A stretch of 64,000 nucleotides of DNA from Vreelandella sp031769195 (GTDB taxonomy: Bacteria; Pseudomonadota; Gammaproteobacteria; Pseudomonadales; Halomonadaceae): contig NZ_JAVHNP010000002.1 of NCBI RefSeq assembly GCF_031769195.1, positions 620,001 to 684,000 on the forward strand, in the 5' to 3' direction. How positions within the stretch are numbered: position 1 is the first letter of the stretch; the number at the start of each line of letters is the position of its first letter. A program made the translations under genes and the position numbers. Of this stretch, positions 1 through 8,587 are shown piece after piece. The notes below the pieces were generated by a model. The model worked only from the letters and a program-made list of their open reading frames with translations. It was not told where the DNA came from and did no database searches.

Positions 1-372
1 ACGTAGATCGTGGGTGTAGGCTTCTTGAATAAAAGGAAACAGCATTCTGCGGCATTCAGCGAGTGGCCGTCTTAATAGGTGCAGCTGCGCCTGCACGCTG
101 TAGCCACCGTGCTTTAATTTATCGACGACCCCTTGTTGAATCCCCTCACGCCGAAATTCGATAGGATCGAACGGGGGTAACAGGTCAACAAAATCGTCAG
201 ATAAAAAGTTACGCTCATCTAAGCGCTCGGCAGCGCTTTCACGCCTGGCCAGCTGGGCTTCTGAGGGCCGCTGACGTTGGGGACCTGTATCTGCGCGATT
301 ACGCTGGGGAAGTGGCTTCACATCGCCTACTAGCGCGCGGAAATCCATCTCATCACGAAGTGTCTGACTCAT
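1..372 (-). CDS. Smr/MutS-family protein, 3' part outside the window
   Basis: The gene reads leftward and leaves the window, so only the first 124 residues are visible. The start is ATG at 372 with a strong GGAGGAG ribosome site just upstream. The visible part has a charged, Gln/Arg-rich N-terminus and then the conserved lead-in of Smr proteins (FDPIEFRREGIQQG, then LKHGGYSVQAQLHLLRRPL). Smr proteins are small DNA- or RNA-acting nucleases related to the MutS2 C-terminus. The place where many members have LDLHG reads LHLLR here, so the usual Asp and His of that motif are not present; the rest of the domain cannot be seen. Family assignment is fairly sure; activity is not. Confidence 0.75.
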   Translation of the reverse strand, partial: MSQTLRDEMDFRALVGDVKPLPQRNRADTGPQRQRPSEAQLARRESAAERLDERNFLSDDFVDLLPPFDPIEFRREGIQQGVVDKLKHGGYSVQAQLHLLRRPLAECRRMLFPFIQEAYTHDLR

Positions 373-487
373 AACAGGCTCCTCCGATAGGGTCTAATGC
401 CCAGTCTATTACCTAGGCGACGTTGTTTATCGTAGCAAAATCATCGGCACTGCTTAAGACTTGTCTTGTGGTCGTCAGTTCTTCACC

Positions 488-511
488 CTACAACGTTACA
501 ACGTTGCGTAG
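488..511. promoter_or_regulatory. inverted repeat before the GGCT-like gene
   Basis: CTACAACGTT is followed after two bases by AACGTTGCGTAG, a near-perfect inverted repeat (one unpaired base). It ends 9 bases before the ATG of the next gene. It could be an operator or a leader hairpin masking the start. No factor can be named. Confidence 0.35.
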
Positions 512-520
512 GATATTGGC

Positions 521-997
521 ATGATTTGGTTAAAGCGGTTAGTGGTCGTCTCGCTACTGTGCCTGATGGGAGTGGCTGCCTGGCTATGGCTGACCATGCT
601 AAGCCCTTGGTTTTACGATCGTCCAGAAGAGCTGCCTGCTATTGAGCAGCGCACCCACCAGGTGTTTGTCTACGGCACGCTGCGCTACCTGCCTGTGCGC
701 TGGGTCGTGATGGGGTCTTCAGGCTCCCCTAAGCCCGCTCGCCTGGAGGGGTATAAGCGCCAAGGGCTGGACCTTGCGGCAAGCGCAGAACATCAAGTAA
801 ATGGCTTACTCCTCACCGTGACACCCGACGCGTTGGCACGGCTAGATCGTTATGAGCGGCTCGGTATTCGCTACGAGCGTGTTGAGCAAACGCTCTCCGA
901 CGGTACCTCTGCTTGGGTTTACGTGCGCTTACCCGCGCTGGGGCAGCGTGAGATCCACTCTCCTGCCCAGGGGATAGCTCTGGTAACATACAATTAG
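521..997 (+). CDS. membrane-anchored gamma-glutamylcyclotransferase-like protein
   Basis: 158 residues. Residues about 5-27 form one hydrophobic segment, so the protein is probably anchored in the inner membrane or exported. The rest is a GGCT/AIG2-like fold: it opens with the family signature VFVYGTLR (about residue 48) and has the LDRYE...YERV stretch (about 107-120) where the family's acidic catalytic residue lies. Family members cyclise gamma-glutamyl groups to 5-oxoproline. The N-terminal anchor is unusual for classic cytosolic GGCT. Substrate unknown. It precedes wrbA by 58 bases and may be co-transcribed. Confidence 0.7.
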   Translation: MIWLKRLVVVSLLCLMGVAAWLWLTMLSPWFYDRPEELPAIEQRTHQVFVYGTLRYLPVRWVVMGSSGSPKPARLEGYKRQGLDLAASAEHQVNGLLLTVTPDALARLDRYERLGIRYERVEQTLSDGTSAWVYVRLPALGQREIHSPAQGIALVTYN

Positions 998-1055
998 TTT
1001 TTCGTGACCGTATAGCGTCGCCAACGGTCGCCATTTCTACTGCTTAGGACACGCC

Positions 1056-1682
1056 ATGAGTGAAGCCACGCCGTATGTATTGATTCTGTATTACTCCCGT
1101 TCCGGCGCCACTGCAGATATGGCACGCCAAATAGCTGCTGGCGTCGAAAGCATTCCTGGTATTGAGGCGCGTCTGCGCACCGTGCCAGCAGTGTCGCCAA
1201 CCTGTGAAGCGGTGGATCCAGAGATTCCCGATGAAGGGGCTGTTTATGCAGACCTGGATGACTTACGCCACTGCAGCGCGCTAGCGTTAGGTAGCCCGAC
1301 GCGCTTCGGCAATATGGCAGCACCGTTGAAGTATTTTCTCGACACCACCAGCAGCCTATGGATGAACGGAGCGTTAATCGACAAACCTGCCTGTGCATTT
1401 ACCTCAAGCTCCAGCTTACATGGCGGCCAAGAAAGCACTCTGCTAACCATGCTGGTGCCACTGCTTCACCACGGCATGGTGTATGCAGGGATTCCCTATA
1501 GTGAAACGGAGCTGCTAAGCACCCAACAGGGGGGCACGCCGTATGGGGTTAGCCACGTTGCGGGTGCCCGTAGCGACCGCCCAGTGGACGAGCACGAAAG
1601 AGCTTTGTGCCAGGCACAAGGTAAACGGTTGGCGAGATTAGCACTGGCACTCCACAAAATGCGTCAGGAGGAAGCGGCATGA
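1056..1682 (+). CDS. wrbA: NAD(P)H:quinone oxidoreductase, WrbA type
   Basis: 208-residue flavodoxin-fold protein. The FMN phosphate loop is seen at the N-terminus (YYSRSGATADMA, about 11-22) and the second flavin loop as GSPTRFGNMAAPLKYFLD (about 80-97); SSLHGGQE (about 116-123) is the third conserved loop. WrbA proteins are tetrameric FMN enzymes that reduce quinones by two electrons and limit oxidative stress in the cytoplasm. The stop overlaps the start of the next gene by four bases (ATGA), so the two are translationally coupled. Confidence 0.88.
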   Translation: MSEATPYVLILYYSRSGATADMARQIAAGVESIPGIEARLRTVPAVSPTCEAVDPEIPDEGAVYADLDDLRHCSALALGSPTRFGNMAAPLKYFLDTTSSLWMNGALIDKPACAFTSSSSLHGGQESTLLTMLVPLLHHGMVYAGIPYSETELLSTQQGGTPYGVSHVAGARSDRPVDEHERALCQAQGKRLARLALALHKMRQEEAA

Positions 1683-2074
1683 GGCAGTGGCTCGAAGGGC
1701 TTGAGGCGGAACATGGCATTGATAAGCTCACCCGTCTGACACGACAGCTAGTGATCGGTAGCTTCGTTATCTTGCTGCTATTGGTGATTTATCGCGGTTT
1801 TTTTGTACAGGGCGATACCTTCAATTGGCGCCCTGTGGTGGCCTTCGTACTACCACTCGTGCTGTTTTTACCATCTATTATCGGTCAACGGGCACGAGGC
1901 CATGCTTGGCTTGCTTTTGTCAGCCTGCTCTATTTCACCCAAGGTGTAATGTTAGCCACACTGCCGGGGCAAGGCACCCGCGGCGTCCTAGAAGCCGTTG
2001 TTTCACTGGCACTGTTCATTGGCTGCATGGGCTATGCCCGTTTTCGCAGCCGTCAGCAGCGTCTTAACGGCTAA
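1679..2074 (+). CDS. DUF2069 membrane protein
   Basis: 131 residues with about four predicted membrane segments (near 24-44, 52-68, 75-92 and 102-120) and a basic C-terminus, the pattern of the gammaproteobacterial DUF2069 family, commonly next to wrbA. Function unknown. ATG overlaps the wrbA stop. Its 3' end overlaps the end of the convergent cytochrome gene by four bases. Confidence 0.8.
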   Translation: MRQWLEGLEAEHGIDKLTRLTRQLVIGSFVILLLLVIYRGFFVQGDTFNWRPVVAFVLPLVLFLPSIIGQRARGHAWLAFVSLLYFTQGVMLATLPGQGTRGVLEAVVSLALFIGCMGYARFRSRQQRLNG

Positions 2075-2757
2075 TAAAACCACAGCCAGCCACTCACGCC
2101 CGCAGCTACCAGGAGTGCCCCCATCGCATAGCGCTTCGGCGCAGGGTAAGTGGCTGGCTGTTCATCGGCGGGGGCACTTGAAAAGCGTTTTACGCCGGTA
2201 AGCATTGCTGATACAAGGTGCTCGCCTTGCAGGGCATGCCATATCAAACCCGCCAAGTGTATTCCTATCAGGATCAGCAGCAGGTCGCTGTTCCACGAGT
2301 GCAGCCGTGGCAGCACATCGCCTAATGCAGGTCCAAACAAACCATACAGTGGCGCCTGAAAGAAAATATCATCGCTTAGAAATAGCCCACTGACAGCTTG
2401 AAACGCCAATGACGCCAGCAGCAAAATCACCATCCATCCGCCCAGTGGATTATGGCTGGCATAGCGTGGGGCGCGGCGTGTAATCAGCGCTTTCGTGTAC
2501 TGTGCAGTCGTTTTAGGGCCATACAGAAACGTGCTAAAGCGAGCGTAAGTGGAACCCACTAAGCCCCAAATAAAACGAAAAACAAGTAGGCCTATAATGA
2601 GGTAGCCGGCTTGGGCGTGTACCTCAATAGGGAATAAAAACGGCGCACCCATCGTTTTAGTGGTGTAAAAGGAAATCACCACCGCCGCTAGCAGGGCCCA
2701 GTGAAACAAACGGATGAACCTATCCCATACAGTTATGCGCGTAGTACGACTCTGCAT
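2071..2757 (-). CDS. cytochrome b/b6-domain membrane protein (b561-like)
   Basis: About 228 residues from the ATG at 2757, which has AGGAT seven bases upstream; in-frame ATGs at 2778 and 2796 are alternatives. The family opening ITVWDRFIRLFHW places a haem-binding His in the first helix; further His residues occur in VHAQAGYLIIG and in the last helices (IHLAGLIWHALQGEH). Four or more membrane helices are visible. Such proteins are di-haem cytochromes b that shuttle electrons between quinol and a periplasmic partner. No cytochrome c or dehydrogenase partner is adjacent, so the electron donor is unknown. Confidence 0.8.
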   Translation of the reverse strand: MQSRTTRITVWDRFIRLFHWALLAAVVISFYTTKTMGAPFLFPIEVHAQAGYLIIGLLVFRFIWGLVGSTYARFSTFLYGPKTTAQYTKALITRRAPRYASHNPLGGWMVILLLASLAFQAVSGLFLSDDIFFQAPLYGLFGPALGDVLPRLHSWNSDLLLILIGIHLAGLIWHALQGEHLVSAMLTGVKRFSSAPADEQPATYPAPKRYAMGALLVAAGVSGWLWFY

Positions 2758-2953
2758 CAAGCTATCCTCTATCGTCATACTGGTAGAGTTTCTCATTTAT
2801 TGCTGTTTTCTCATAGAAGGATTCCGCACGCCTGCCAACGCTTCCACAATGTGCCTTGCGTTTACCCCATCACACCGAACAACACTTGAGCTTTGCCGGT
2901 AGACCAGCGAACATGAACGTAATGCAATTTATAACTGCAAGGGAGCTTCACCA

Positions 2954-3598
2954 ATGACACGTAATATTGCTGACGTCAGGCGTGACTATGAGGGCGGGCG
3001 CTTAGACGAAGCGCAAACCCCCGATAATCCATTTGTCATGTTTGACGAGTGGTTCAACCTTGCGCTGGAGAGCGAGGGTAAAGATGGCAATGCCATGACG
3101 CTTGCCACGGTGGATAGCCAGGGCCGCCCCCACGCACGGGTGGTACTGCTAAAAGGGTTCGATGAGCAGGGAATGGTGTTCTTCACCAACTACCACAGTC
3201 ATAAAGGCAGCGAGTTAAATAATGTTCCTTTTGCGGCTCTCACGTTCTGGTGGCCCTCCTTATCACGCCAGGTACGCATTGAAGGCCCGGTGGAGCAAGT
3301 GTCCGCTGAAGAGTCGGATGAGTATTTTGGCAGCCGTCCGCGGGGCAGCCAGCTAGGCGCGTGGATTGCGACTCAGAGTGTGGTGATCCCTGACCGCAAT
3401 TGGATTGAAGAGCGCCAAAAGCGCTTTGAGCAAGCCTATGAAGGCCAAGACATTCCACGCCCCATTCACTGGGGGGGCTATCGCGTCAACCCGGAAATGA
3501 TCGAGTTTTGGCAGGGTCAGCCCAGCCGCTTACACGACCGTTTGCGCTTTGAGCGCCGTGATGGCGGTGAATGGAGCCGCTTCCGCTTGGCCCCCTAG
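2954..3598 (+). CDS. pdxH: pyridoxine/pyridoxamine 5'-phosphate oxidase
   Basis: 214 residues, close to the E. coli enzyme's length. FMN-dependent oxidase that makes pyridoxal 5'-phosphate from PNP or PMP in the cytoplasm. Visible hallmarks: the N-terminal MTRNIADVRRDYEGG, the FMN-binding RPHARVVLLKGFDEQG (about 56-71), the FFTNYHSHKG loop (about 75-84), the SRQVRIEGPVE strand, and the C-terminal PSRLHDRLRFER segment near the substrate site. An AAGGGAG ribosome site lies before the ATG. A single-gene unit ended by a terminator. Confidence 0.95.
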   Translation: MTRNIADVRRDYEGGRLDEAQTPDNPFVMFDEWFNLALESEGKDGNAMTLATVDSQGRPHARVVLLKGFDEQGMVFFTNYHSHKGSELNNVPFAALTFWWPSLSRQVRIEGPVEQVSAEESDEYFGSRPRGSQLGAWIATQSVVIPDRNWIEERQKRFEQAYEGQDIPRPIHWGGYRVNPEMIEFWQGQPSRLHDRLRFERRDGGEWSRFRLAP

Positions 3599-3647
3599 CG
3601 TAAACCCACGGTGGCGTCACTGCTCAGCGCCGCCATGCACCACCATC

Positions 3648-3681
3648 AACACCTGCAGACTAACGCCGGCAGGTGTTTTTT
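3648..3681 (+). terminator. intrinsic terminator of pdxH
   Basis: Nine-base stem AACACCTGC / GCAGGTGTT (3648-3656 with 3669-3677), 12-base loop, then a run of T. It separates pdxH from the convergent pat gene. Confidence 0.85.
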
Positions 3682-3704
3682 ATTATTTTTCATTTGCGGC
3701 GGTG

Positions 3705-6452
3705 CTAATCCGGCTGGCTTTCCAAACGGTGTCGCTGCCACTCGCTATCGGGCTCATTTAGCCGTAATACCGCGTCTATTACCTGCTCTTCCATGTTGTA
3801 ACGACAGCGGAACCCAAGGTGCTTCATCAGTGCACGCATGGGGTGGTTATCCACCATGATTTTGCCGATCATCTCCAGCGTCCCAATGCTGGTGCAGTAA
3901 TCGATCATCTTCTTCATGAGCAGGCTGCCAATCCCAAGGCCCTGCAAGTCATCGCGAATGATGACGGAAAACTCCGTGCGGATGTTATCCGGGTCGTTCC
4001 ATACCCGCACCACCCCGAGCATCTCCTTACTCCCGTCATCGTGCTGATGCTCGGCAATAAAGGCCATTTGGCGGTCATAGTTGATATGCGACAGGATGGA
4101 GAGATCCCGCTGGGTGAGGTTAGATTTGTTATGGAAGTAACGAAACCGGATACTCTCCTCTGACAGCTGGCGATGAAACGTAGTGATCAGCGGTGCATCT
4201 TCGGCGCGAATGGGCCGCACCTCGACCTGCCAGCCATTCTTTAGCGTTACCCACCCTCGTAATTCCTCAGGGTACGGCATAATCGCAAAGCGGGCCGGAT
4301 GGCCTAAATCCATCGCAAAATCAACGGCCAGCATGCCATCGCGGTTAAGCAGTAACGGGTTAAGCTCGAGCCCGCGTAAATCCGTTAAATCAGAGGCCAT
4401 CTGGGAGAGTTTGACCAACAGCTGGCAAAGGTGGCGGATATCTCGCTCAGGATCCGCTGAATGCTCACGAATCAGGGAGGCCGCGTGGGTTCGCCCAACC
4501 ACATCGGCCGCTAGGCTCATATTGAGCGGCGGTAACGCCACTTGGCGGTCAGCGAGCACATTAACCTTATAGCCACCAATGCCAAACACAATCAGCGGGC
4601 CAAAAACAGGGTCGCGTGTAATCCCTGCGCAAATCTGCATCGAGTGCTTGCCGCGCTGCATGGGCTGCAGGCAGTACTCGCGAATAGCATGTTCAGGAAA
4701 TTTTTCCTGCACTTTGTCGCCTAGCTGGCGAACGCCGTCGGCCACCTGCTCGGGTGTTTCTAAATCCTGCAGCAGCCCTGCAGAAATTTTATGCGGGTGT
4801 TTGCGATAACGATAAGGTCGGCAGTTACCCTCGTGAACCACTTTTAGCGCCTTAGGCCCTGGGAAGCGTGCCGCCACCGTTAACGCCTCTTCCGGTGAAT
4901 GAACGTAAGCACTGGTGGCCGTTGGAATGCCGTAGGCTTCCAACACCTGAGCGGTTTCGGAATGCGTCAGCGTCTGCCTGCCCTGCTCTTTTGCCTGTTT
5001 GATGAGCGCTCGACACTCCGCGCGTATTTCAGGGCTGGTGGAAAACGGCAGGCTAGGCGGAATTTCGTGGAGCAGCGCTTGTACCCGTTGATAGTCCACC
5101 ATGTGCATAAACGCCTTCACCGCTTTTTCGGGCGAGGTATAGGTGGGAATACCCGCTAAATTACACACATGCCGGGCATTGAGTGCCTCTTTTAACCCCA
5201 TCCAACTGGTCAGTAGGTTGCGTTTAAAGGTTTTGCGATGATCGATCAGCGCTTCAGCGGTGACTTGGGATGGCGCTAACCGCGTAGGTGCATGAACGAC
5301 CAGCACGGCGTCGACATTGGGGTCAGCAGTGACAATTTGCAGCGCTTCAACGAAGCGTTCAGGCGTGGCATTGCCGCCAAGATCCACGGGATTTTCGCCT
5401 GGCTTGCTCATATCCACTTGGCTTTTATGCAGTGCTGCCTGGGTGTCTTGGCTGAACTCTGCGAGTTTGCCACCCGCACTAATCAGCTTATCAATGGCCA
5501 ACATGGCGGGACCAAGGCCATTGGAGACAATCGCTAAACGGTCACCACGCAGCGGCTTCATACGCGACAATGTTTCTAGTGCATCGAGCATCTCATCAGA
5601 ATCGTTGACCCGTACCACCCCCGCGCGGGCAAAGGCAGCATCAAACACCACATCTCGGTTGGAAATGCCTGGGGTCGGAGCCATACCCGAAATATCTGAT
5701 TGAGGAGTACGGCCACTTTTAATCGCCACCACGAGGCGATTGCGAGACGCATCACGCACCGACGTCATAAAATGCTGAGCGTCGGTCACCCGTTCAAGAT
5801 GCAGTAAGATCGCCTGGGCCGGTGAAAATTGGTTCACATAATCGATCAAGTCAGGCAGCAGCACGTCCACGCTATCGCCCACGGTAATCAAGTGAGAGAA
5901 CCCCACATCACGGCCAGCGGCCCAGTCAATCATCGCGTTGGCCAACATGCCGGACTGGCCTAAGTACGCAACTTTACCCGCCTTAACGGGCTGGCTGGCG
6001 TAGGAGGCATTGAGCTTTTTACCGGGCACAATGAGGCCCATACACTCCGGACCAAGCACACGTAGCCCCGACTCCCTGGCTGCTTGCAGCATACGCTGGC
6101 GAATAGAGCCTTTATTGCCTTCATCGCGATCCAGGTAAGCCCCGCCAGAGAGCACCAAAGCCGCTTTAACGCCAAACTTGCCTAGCGTTTTGATTAGTTT
6201 AGGGACACCTTCAATGGGAGAGCACACGACCGCCAAATCCGGCACTTCAGGAAGGTCGCCCGCCGTGCGCACGCAATCGACACCAAATACCGTATCGTAA
6301 CCTTTGAGATTCACCGCCCAGAGTTTGCCCCTAAAGCCACCCTCTTGAAGGTTACCTAGCACCAAACCACCCAGAGACTCAGGCTTTTCAGAGGCTCCGA
6401 ACACTGCAATCGAGCGAGGTTCGAAAAAATGATGCAAAAAGCGTGTGCTCAC
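3705..6452 (-). CDS. pat: Pat-type protein lysine acetyltransferase (acyl-CoA synthetase-like + GNAT)
   Basis: About 915 residues starting at the GTG at 6452, which has a GGGGAGA ribosome site; an upstream in-frame extension lacks family similarity. Domain order: CoA-binding Rossmann region with EPRSIAVFGASEKP (about 10-23), succinyl-CoA-ligase-like region, ATP-grasp region (about 480-700), and a C-terminal GNAT domain (about 745-895) with the acetyl-CoA loop QGLGIGSLLMKKM. This is the architecture of E. coli PatZ/YfiQ and Salmonella Pat, which acetylate the active-site lysine of acetyl-CoA synthetase and other proteins. It is divergent from an HDAC-family gene 106 bases away, suggesting a writer and eraser pair. 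Confidence 0.88.
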   Translation of the reverse strand: MSTRFLHHFFEPRSIAVFGASEKPESLGGLVLGNLQEGGFRGKLWAVNLKGYDTVFGVDCVRTAGDLPEVPDLAVVCSPIEGVPKLIKTLGKFGVKAALVLSGGAYLDRDEGNKGSIRQRMLQAARESGLRVLGPECMGLIVPGKKLNASYASQPVKAGKVAYLGQSGMLANAMIDWAAGRDVGFSHLITVGDSVDVLLPDLIDYVNQFSPAQAILLHLERVTDAQHFMTSVRDASRNRLVVAIKSGRTPQSDISGMAPTPGISNRDVVFDAAFARAGVVRVNDSDEMLDALETLSRMKPLRGDRLAIVSNGLGPAMLAIDKLISAGGKLAEFSQDTQAALHKSQVDMSKPGENPVDLGGNATPERFVEALQIVTADPNVDAVLVVHAPTRLAPSQVTAEALIDHRKTFKRNLLTSWMGLKEALNARHVCNLAGIPTYTSPEKAVKAFMHMVDYQRVQALLHEIPPSLPFSTSPEIRAECRALIKQAKEQGRQTLTHSETAQVLEAYGIPTATSAYVHSPEEALTVAARFPGPKALKVVHEGNCRPYRYRKHPHKISAGLLQDLETPEQVADGVRQLGDKVQEKFPEHAIREYCLQPMQRGKHSMQICAGITRDPVFGPLIVFGIGGYKVNVLADRQVALPPLNMSLAADVVGRTHAASLIREHSADPERDIRHLCQLLVKLSQMASDLTDLRGLELNPLLLNRDGMLAVDFAMDLGHPARFAIMPYPEELRGWVTLKNGWQVEVRPIRAEDAPLITTFHRQLSEESIRFRYFHNKSNLTQRDLSILSHINYDRQMAFIAEHQHDDGSKEMLGVVRVWNDPDNIRTEFSVIIRDDLQGLGIGSLLMKKMIDYCTSIGTLEMIGKIMVDNHPMRALMKHLGFRCRYNMEEQVIDAVLRLNEPDSEWQRHRLESQPD

Positions 6453-6558
6453 GAATGCGTCTCCCCTGAAATGAATGACTACTGTGTACGACTTATTGAC
6501 ACTGTCGCGCAAGCCCCCATGCCGATTAAGGTGGCTTTATCGTTATCGGAGCGCTTGC

Positions 6559-7500
6559 ATGATCACTGCCTACCTTACCCACCCAGACTGCGCATTGCAC
6601 CACATGGGGCCAGAACACCCGGAAAGCCCCCTGAGGCTAGAGGCGATTCGTGCGCGTCTATCACTGTCTGGGCTCTTGCAGCAAACCATGCAAGCCGATG
6701 CCAAAGAAGCCTGCGATGAAGCACTTGCGCGGGTGCATCCCGTTCGTCACCTGAAGGCACTGGAAAAATGCTTACCCTCTGAAGGTATCGTCACGCTGGA
6801 TAGCGACACCATGATGAACCCAGACAGCCTGAAAGCTGCCCGAGTGGCAGCAGGCGCAGTGATTCGTGGCGTGGATCAGGTGTTTAAACGTCAGGCGGAC
6901 AACGTGTTCTGTGCGGTTCGCCCACCGGGGCATCACGCTGAAGCAGCCGATGCGATGGGATTTTGCTTTTACAATAATATTGCCGTGGGCGCCGCCCATG
7001 CCAAAGCCAAATATGGCGCTAAACGCATCGCCATTCTTGATTTTGATGTGCATCAGTGTAACGGCACCATCGATATTTTTAAGAACGATCCGGATGTGTT
7101 GATTTGTACGAGCTTCCAATACCCCTTCTACCCGTGGCGTTACCTGCGTAGCGAATGGCAGAACGTGGTCAATACGCCGCTAGAGGTGGGTACCGATAGC
7201 AAGGAGTTTCGTCGCGTCATTGAGCGTCAGTGGCTGCCAGCACTGCATGCCTTCAAGCCCGATCTTCTAATGCTCTCAGCAGGCTTCGACGCCCACAAAG
7301 ATGACCCCATGGGCGATATCTGCCTGGAAGATGAAGACTTCTACTGGGTAACGCATCTGGCCGTGGAAATCGCGGCGCTGTATGCCGAGAACCGTTTGGT
7401 GTCGGTATTGGAAGGCGGCTATAACCCAACATCGCTTGCCAGCGGCGCTGAAGCTCACATTAAAGCGCTGCTGGGTTTACCTTTTACCGATGCCCCTTAG
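6559..7500 (+). CDS. histone-deacetylase-family hydrolase
   Basis: 313 residues from ATG 6559; an in-frame extension to 6475 reads into a non-family sequence. The arginase-like HDAC fold is clear: RPPGHHAE (His125-His126, general acid/base pair), DFDVHQCNGT (Asp163, His165 zinc ligands), SAGFDAHKDDP (third zinc ligand) and the C-terminal LEGGYN with the transition-state Tyr. Bacterial relatives remove acetyl groups from lysines, polyamines or similar amides. The HQCNGT loop resembles the HQGNG form of class IV enzymes, with Cys in place of Gly. Context beside Pat suggests protein deacetylation. Confidence 0.85.
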   Translation: MITAYLTHPDCALHHMGPEHPESPLRLEAIRARLSLSGLLQQTMQADAKEACDEALARVHPVRHLKALEKCLPSEGIVTLDSDTMMNPDSLKAARVAAGAVIRGVDQVFKRQADNVFCAVRPPGHHAEAADAMGFCFYNNIAVGAAHAKAKYGAKRIAILDFDVHQCNGTIDIFKNDPDVLICTSFQYPFYPWRYLRSEWQNVVNTPLEVGTDSKEFRRVIERQWLPALHAFKPDLLMLSAGFDAHKDDPMGDICLEDEDFYWVTHLAVEIAALYAENRLVSVLEGGYNPTSLASGAEAHIKALLGLPFTDAP

Positions 7501-7501
7501 C

Positions 7502-7523
7502 CTGCCCACCCGTTGGTGGGCAG
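7502..7523. other. perfect hairpin after the HDAC gene
   Basis: CTGCCCACC and GGTGGGCAG form a nine-base perfect stem around a four-base loop directly after the HDAC stop codon. No T-run follows on either strand, so it is not a normal intrinsic terminator; it could stabilise the 3' end or act as an operator for the next gene. Confidence 0.5.
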
Positions 7524-7571
7524 CTGTGGTACTATGCGCCCTTATGTTGCCTTCCTTCCTACGTGACCGTT

Positions 7572-8204
7572 ATGACCGCAACTTCTGAAGAGCACGCCGC
7601 GCTACGCATCGCGTCAGGGCGCAAACCCTTTGTTGAGCCTCTCCGCCTGGGAGAACGGCTCAAACAGATACGTTTGGCCAATCAATGGACCCTGGAAGAT
7701 GTGAGCCAACGCACGGGCATTGCTCGCTCCACGCTCTCTAAAATTGAAAATGATCAGGTATCACCGACCTTCGGGGTGGTTCAGAAACTGATCAGCGGTC
7801 TTAATATTGACCTGCCGCAGCTGTTCACGCCGCCTAAGCGCGAACGCTACACCATGGGCCGCCGCGATTTGACGCGTAAAGGCAAAGGACAGCTACACCC
7901 TACCCCGACATACGAACATGAGCTGCTGGGTCATCAGCTTGCGCAAAAACGCATGATCCCGTTTAAAACCATCGTCAGAGCACGTAGCTTTGATGAGTAC
8001 CACCAGTGGGTGCGCCACGACGGTGAAGAGTTTTTGATGGTATTGCATGGCGATATCATGCTCTACACCGAGTTTTATGCCCCCTTGGTGCTGGCAGAAG
8101 GCGACAGCATCTACTTTGATAGCGATATGGGTCATGCCCTGGTCTCTACTAGCCCAGACGACGCCGTTGTGCTCTCGGTGTGTACGCGGGGAGATTTGGT
8201 CTAA
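7572..8204 (+). CDS. XRE-family regulator with C-terminal cupin
   Basis: About 210 residues from ATG 7572 (a GTG nine bases earlier is possible; neither has a clear ribosome site). A Cro/CI-type helix-turn-helix lies at about 25-80 (LGERLKQIRLANQWTLEDVS, IARSTLSKIENDQVSPTF), followed by a cupin at about 130-205 (EEFLMVLHGDIMLYTE, EGDSIYFDSDMGHA). This is the PuuR-like class of one-component regulators in which the cupin binds a small ligand. It lies 71 bases after the HDAC gene on the same strand, so it may regulate it. Ligand unknown. Confidence 0.82.
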   Translation: MTATSEEHAALRIASGRKPFVEPLRLGERLKQIRLANQWTLEDVSQRTGIARSTLSKIENDQVSPTFGVVQKLISGLNIDLPQLFTPPKRERYTMGRRDLTRKGKGQLHPTPTYEHELLGHQLAQKRMIPFKTIVRARSFDEYHQWVRHDGEEFLMVLHGDIMLYTEFYAPLVLAEGDSIYFDSDMGHALVSTSPDDAVVLSVCTRGDLV

Positions 8205-8233
8205 CGCTGCATCATGTGGCGCTAAATTAGCCG

Positions 8234-8584
8234 CTACAGACAGTTCGTTGGCTTTGGCAAACCCGCAATACGCGCTAGGCGTTTTGGGGGGCTACCGGGG
8301 AATAGCGTCATTAAATAAACGGAACGCCCCTTTTCATCACCTAGTGCTTGTTGAGTGGCCTTAACTAAAGGGCGCATCGCCGGTGCCATTTCGTAGCGAG
8401 CATAGAAATCACGCACAACGCGGATAAGCTCCCAGTGCTGCTCTGTGAGTGACAGCCCCTCATCCTCTGCCAACAGCGCCGCCACCTCATCGCTCCAGTC
8501 CCCCTGTTTTACTAAATATCCCTCAGGGTCTAGTTTGATGTTTTCATTACCATCAAGATAACGGTATAAAATTTCTTCACTCAT
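8234..8584 (-). CDS. tusE: sulfur relay protein TusE/DsrC family
   Basis: 116 residues ending LPKPTNCL; the penultimate Cys (115) corresponds to the persulfide-carrying Cys of TusE, and the second, upstream Cys of dissimilatory DsrC is not in the usual place. TusE accepts sulfur from TusBCD and hands it to MnmA for 2-thiouridine synthesis at tRNA position 34. Last gene of a four-gene leftward set. Confidence 0.93.
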   Translation of the reverse strand: MSEEILYRYLDGNENIKLDPEGYLVKQGDWSDEVAALLAEDEGLSLTEQHWELIRVVRDFYARYEMAPAMRPLVKATQQALGDEKGRSVYLMTLFPGSPPKRLARIAGLPKPTNCL

Positions 8585-8587
8585 TGA

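Noticed and set aside
7502..7523. Intrinsic terminator after the HDAC gene
   Set aside because: The stem is perfect but no T-run follows on either strand.
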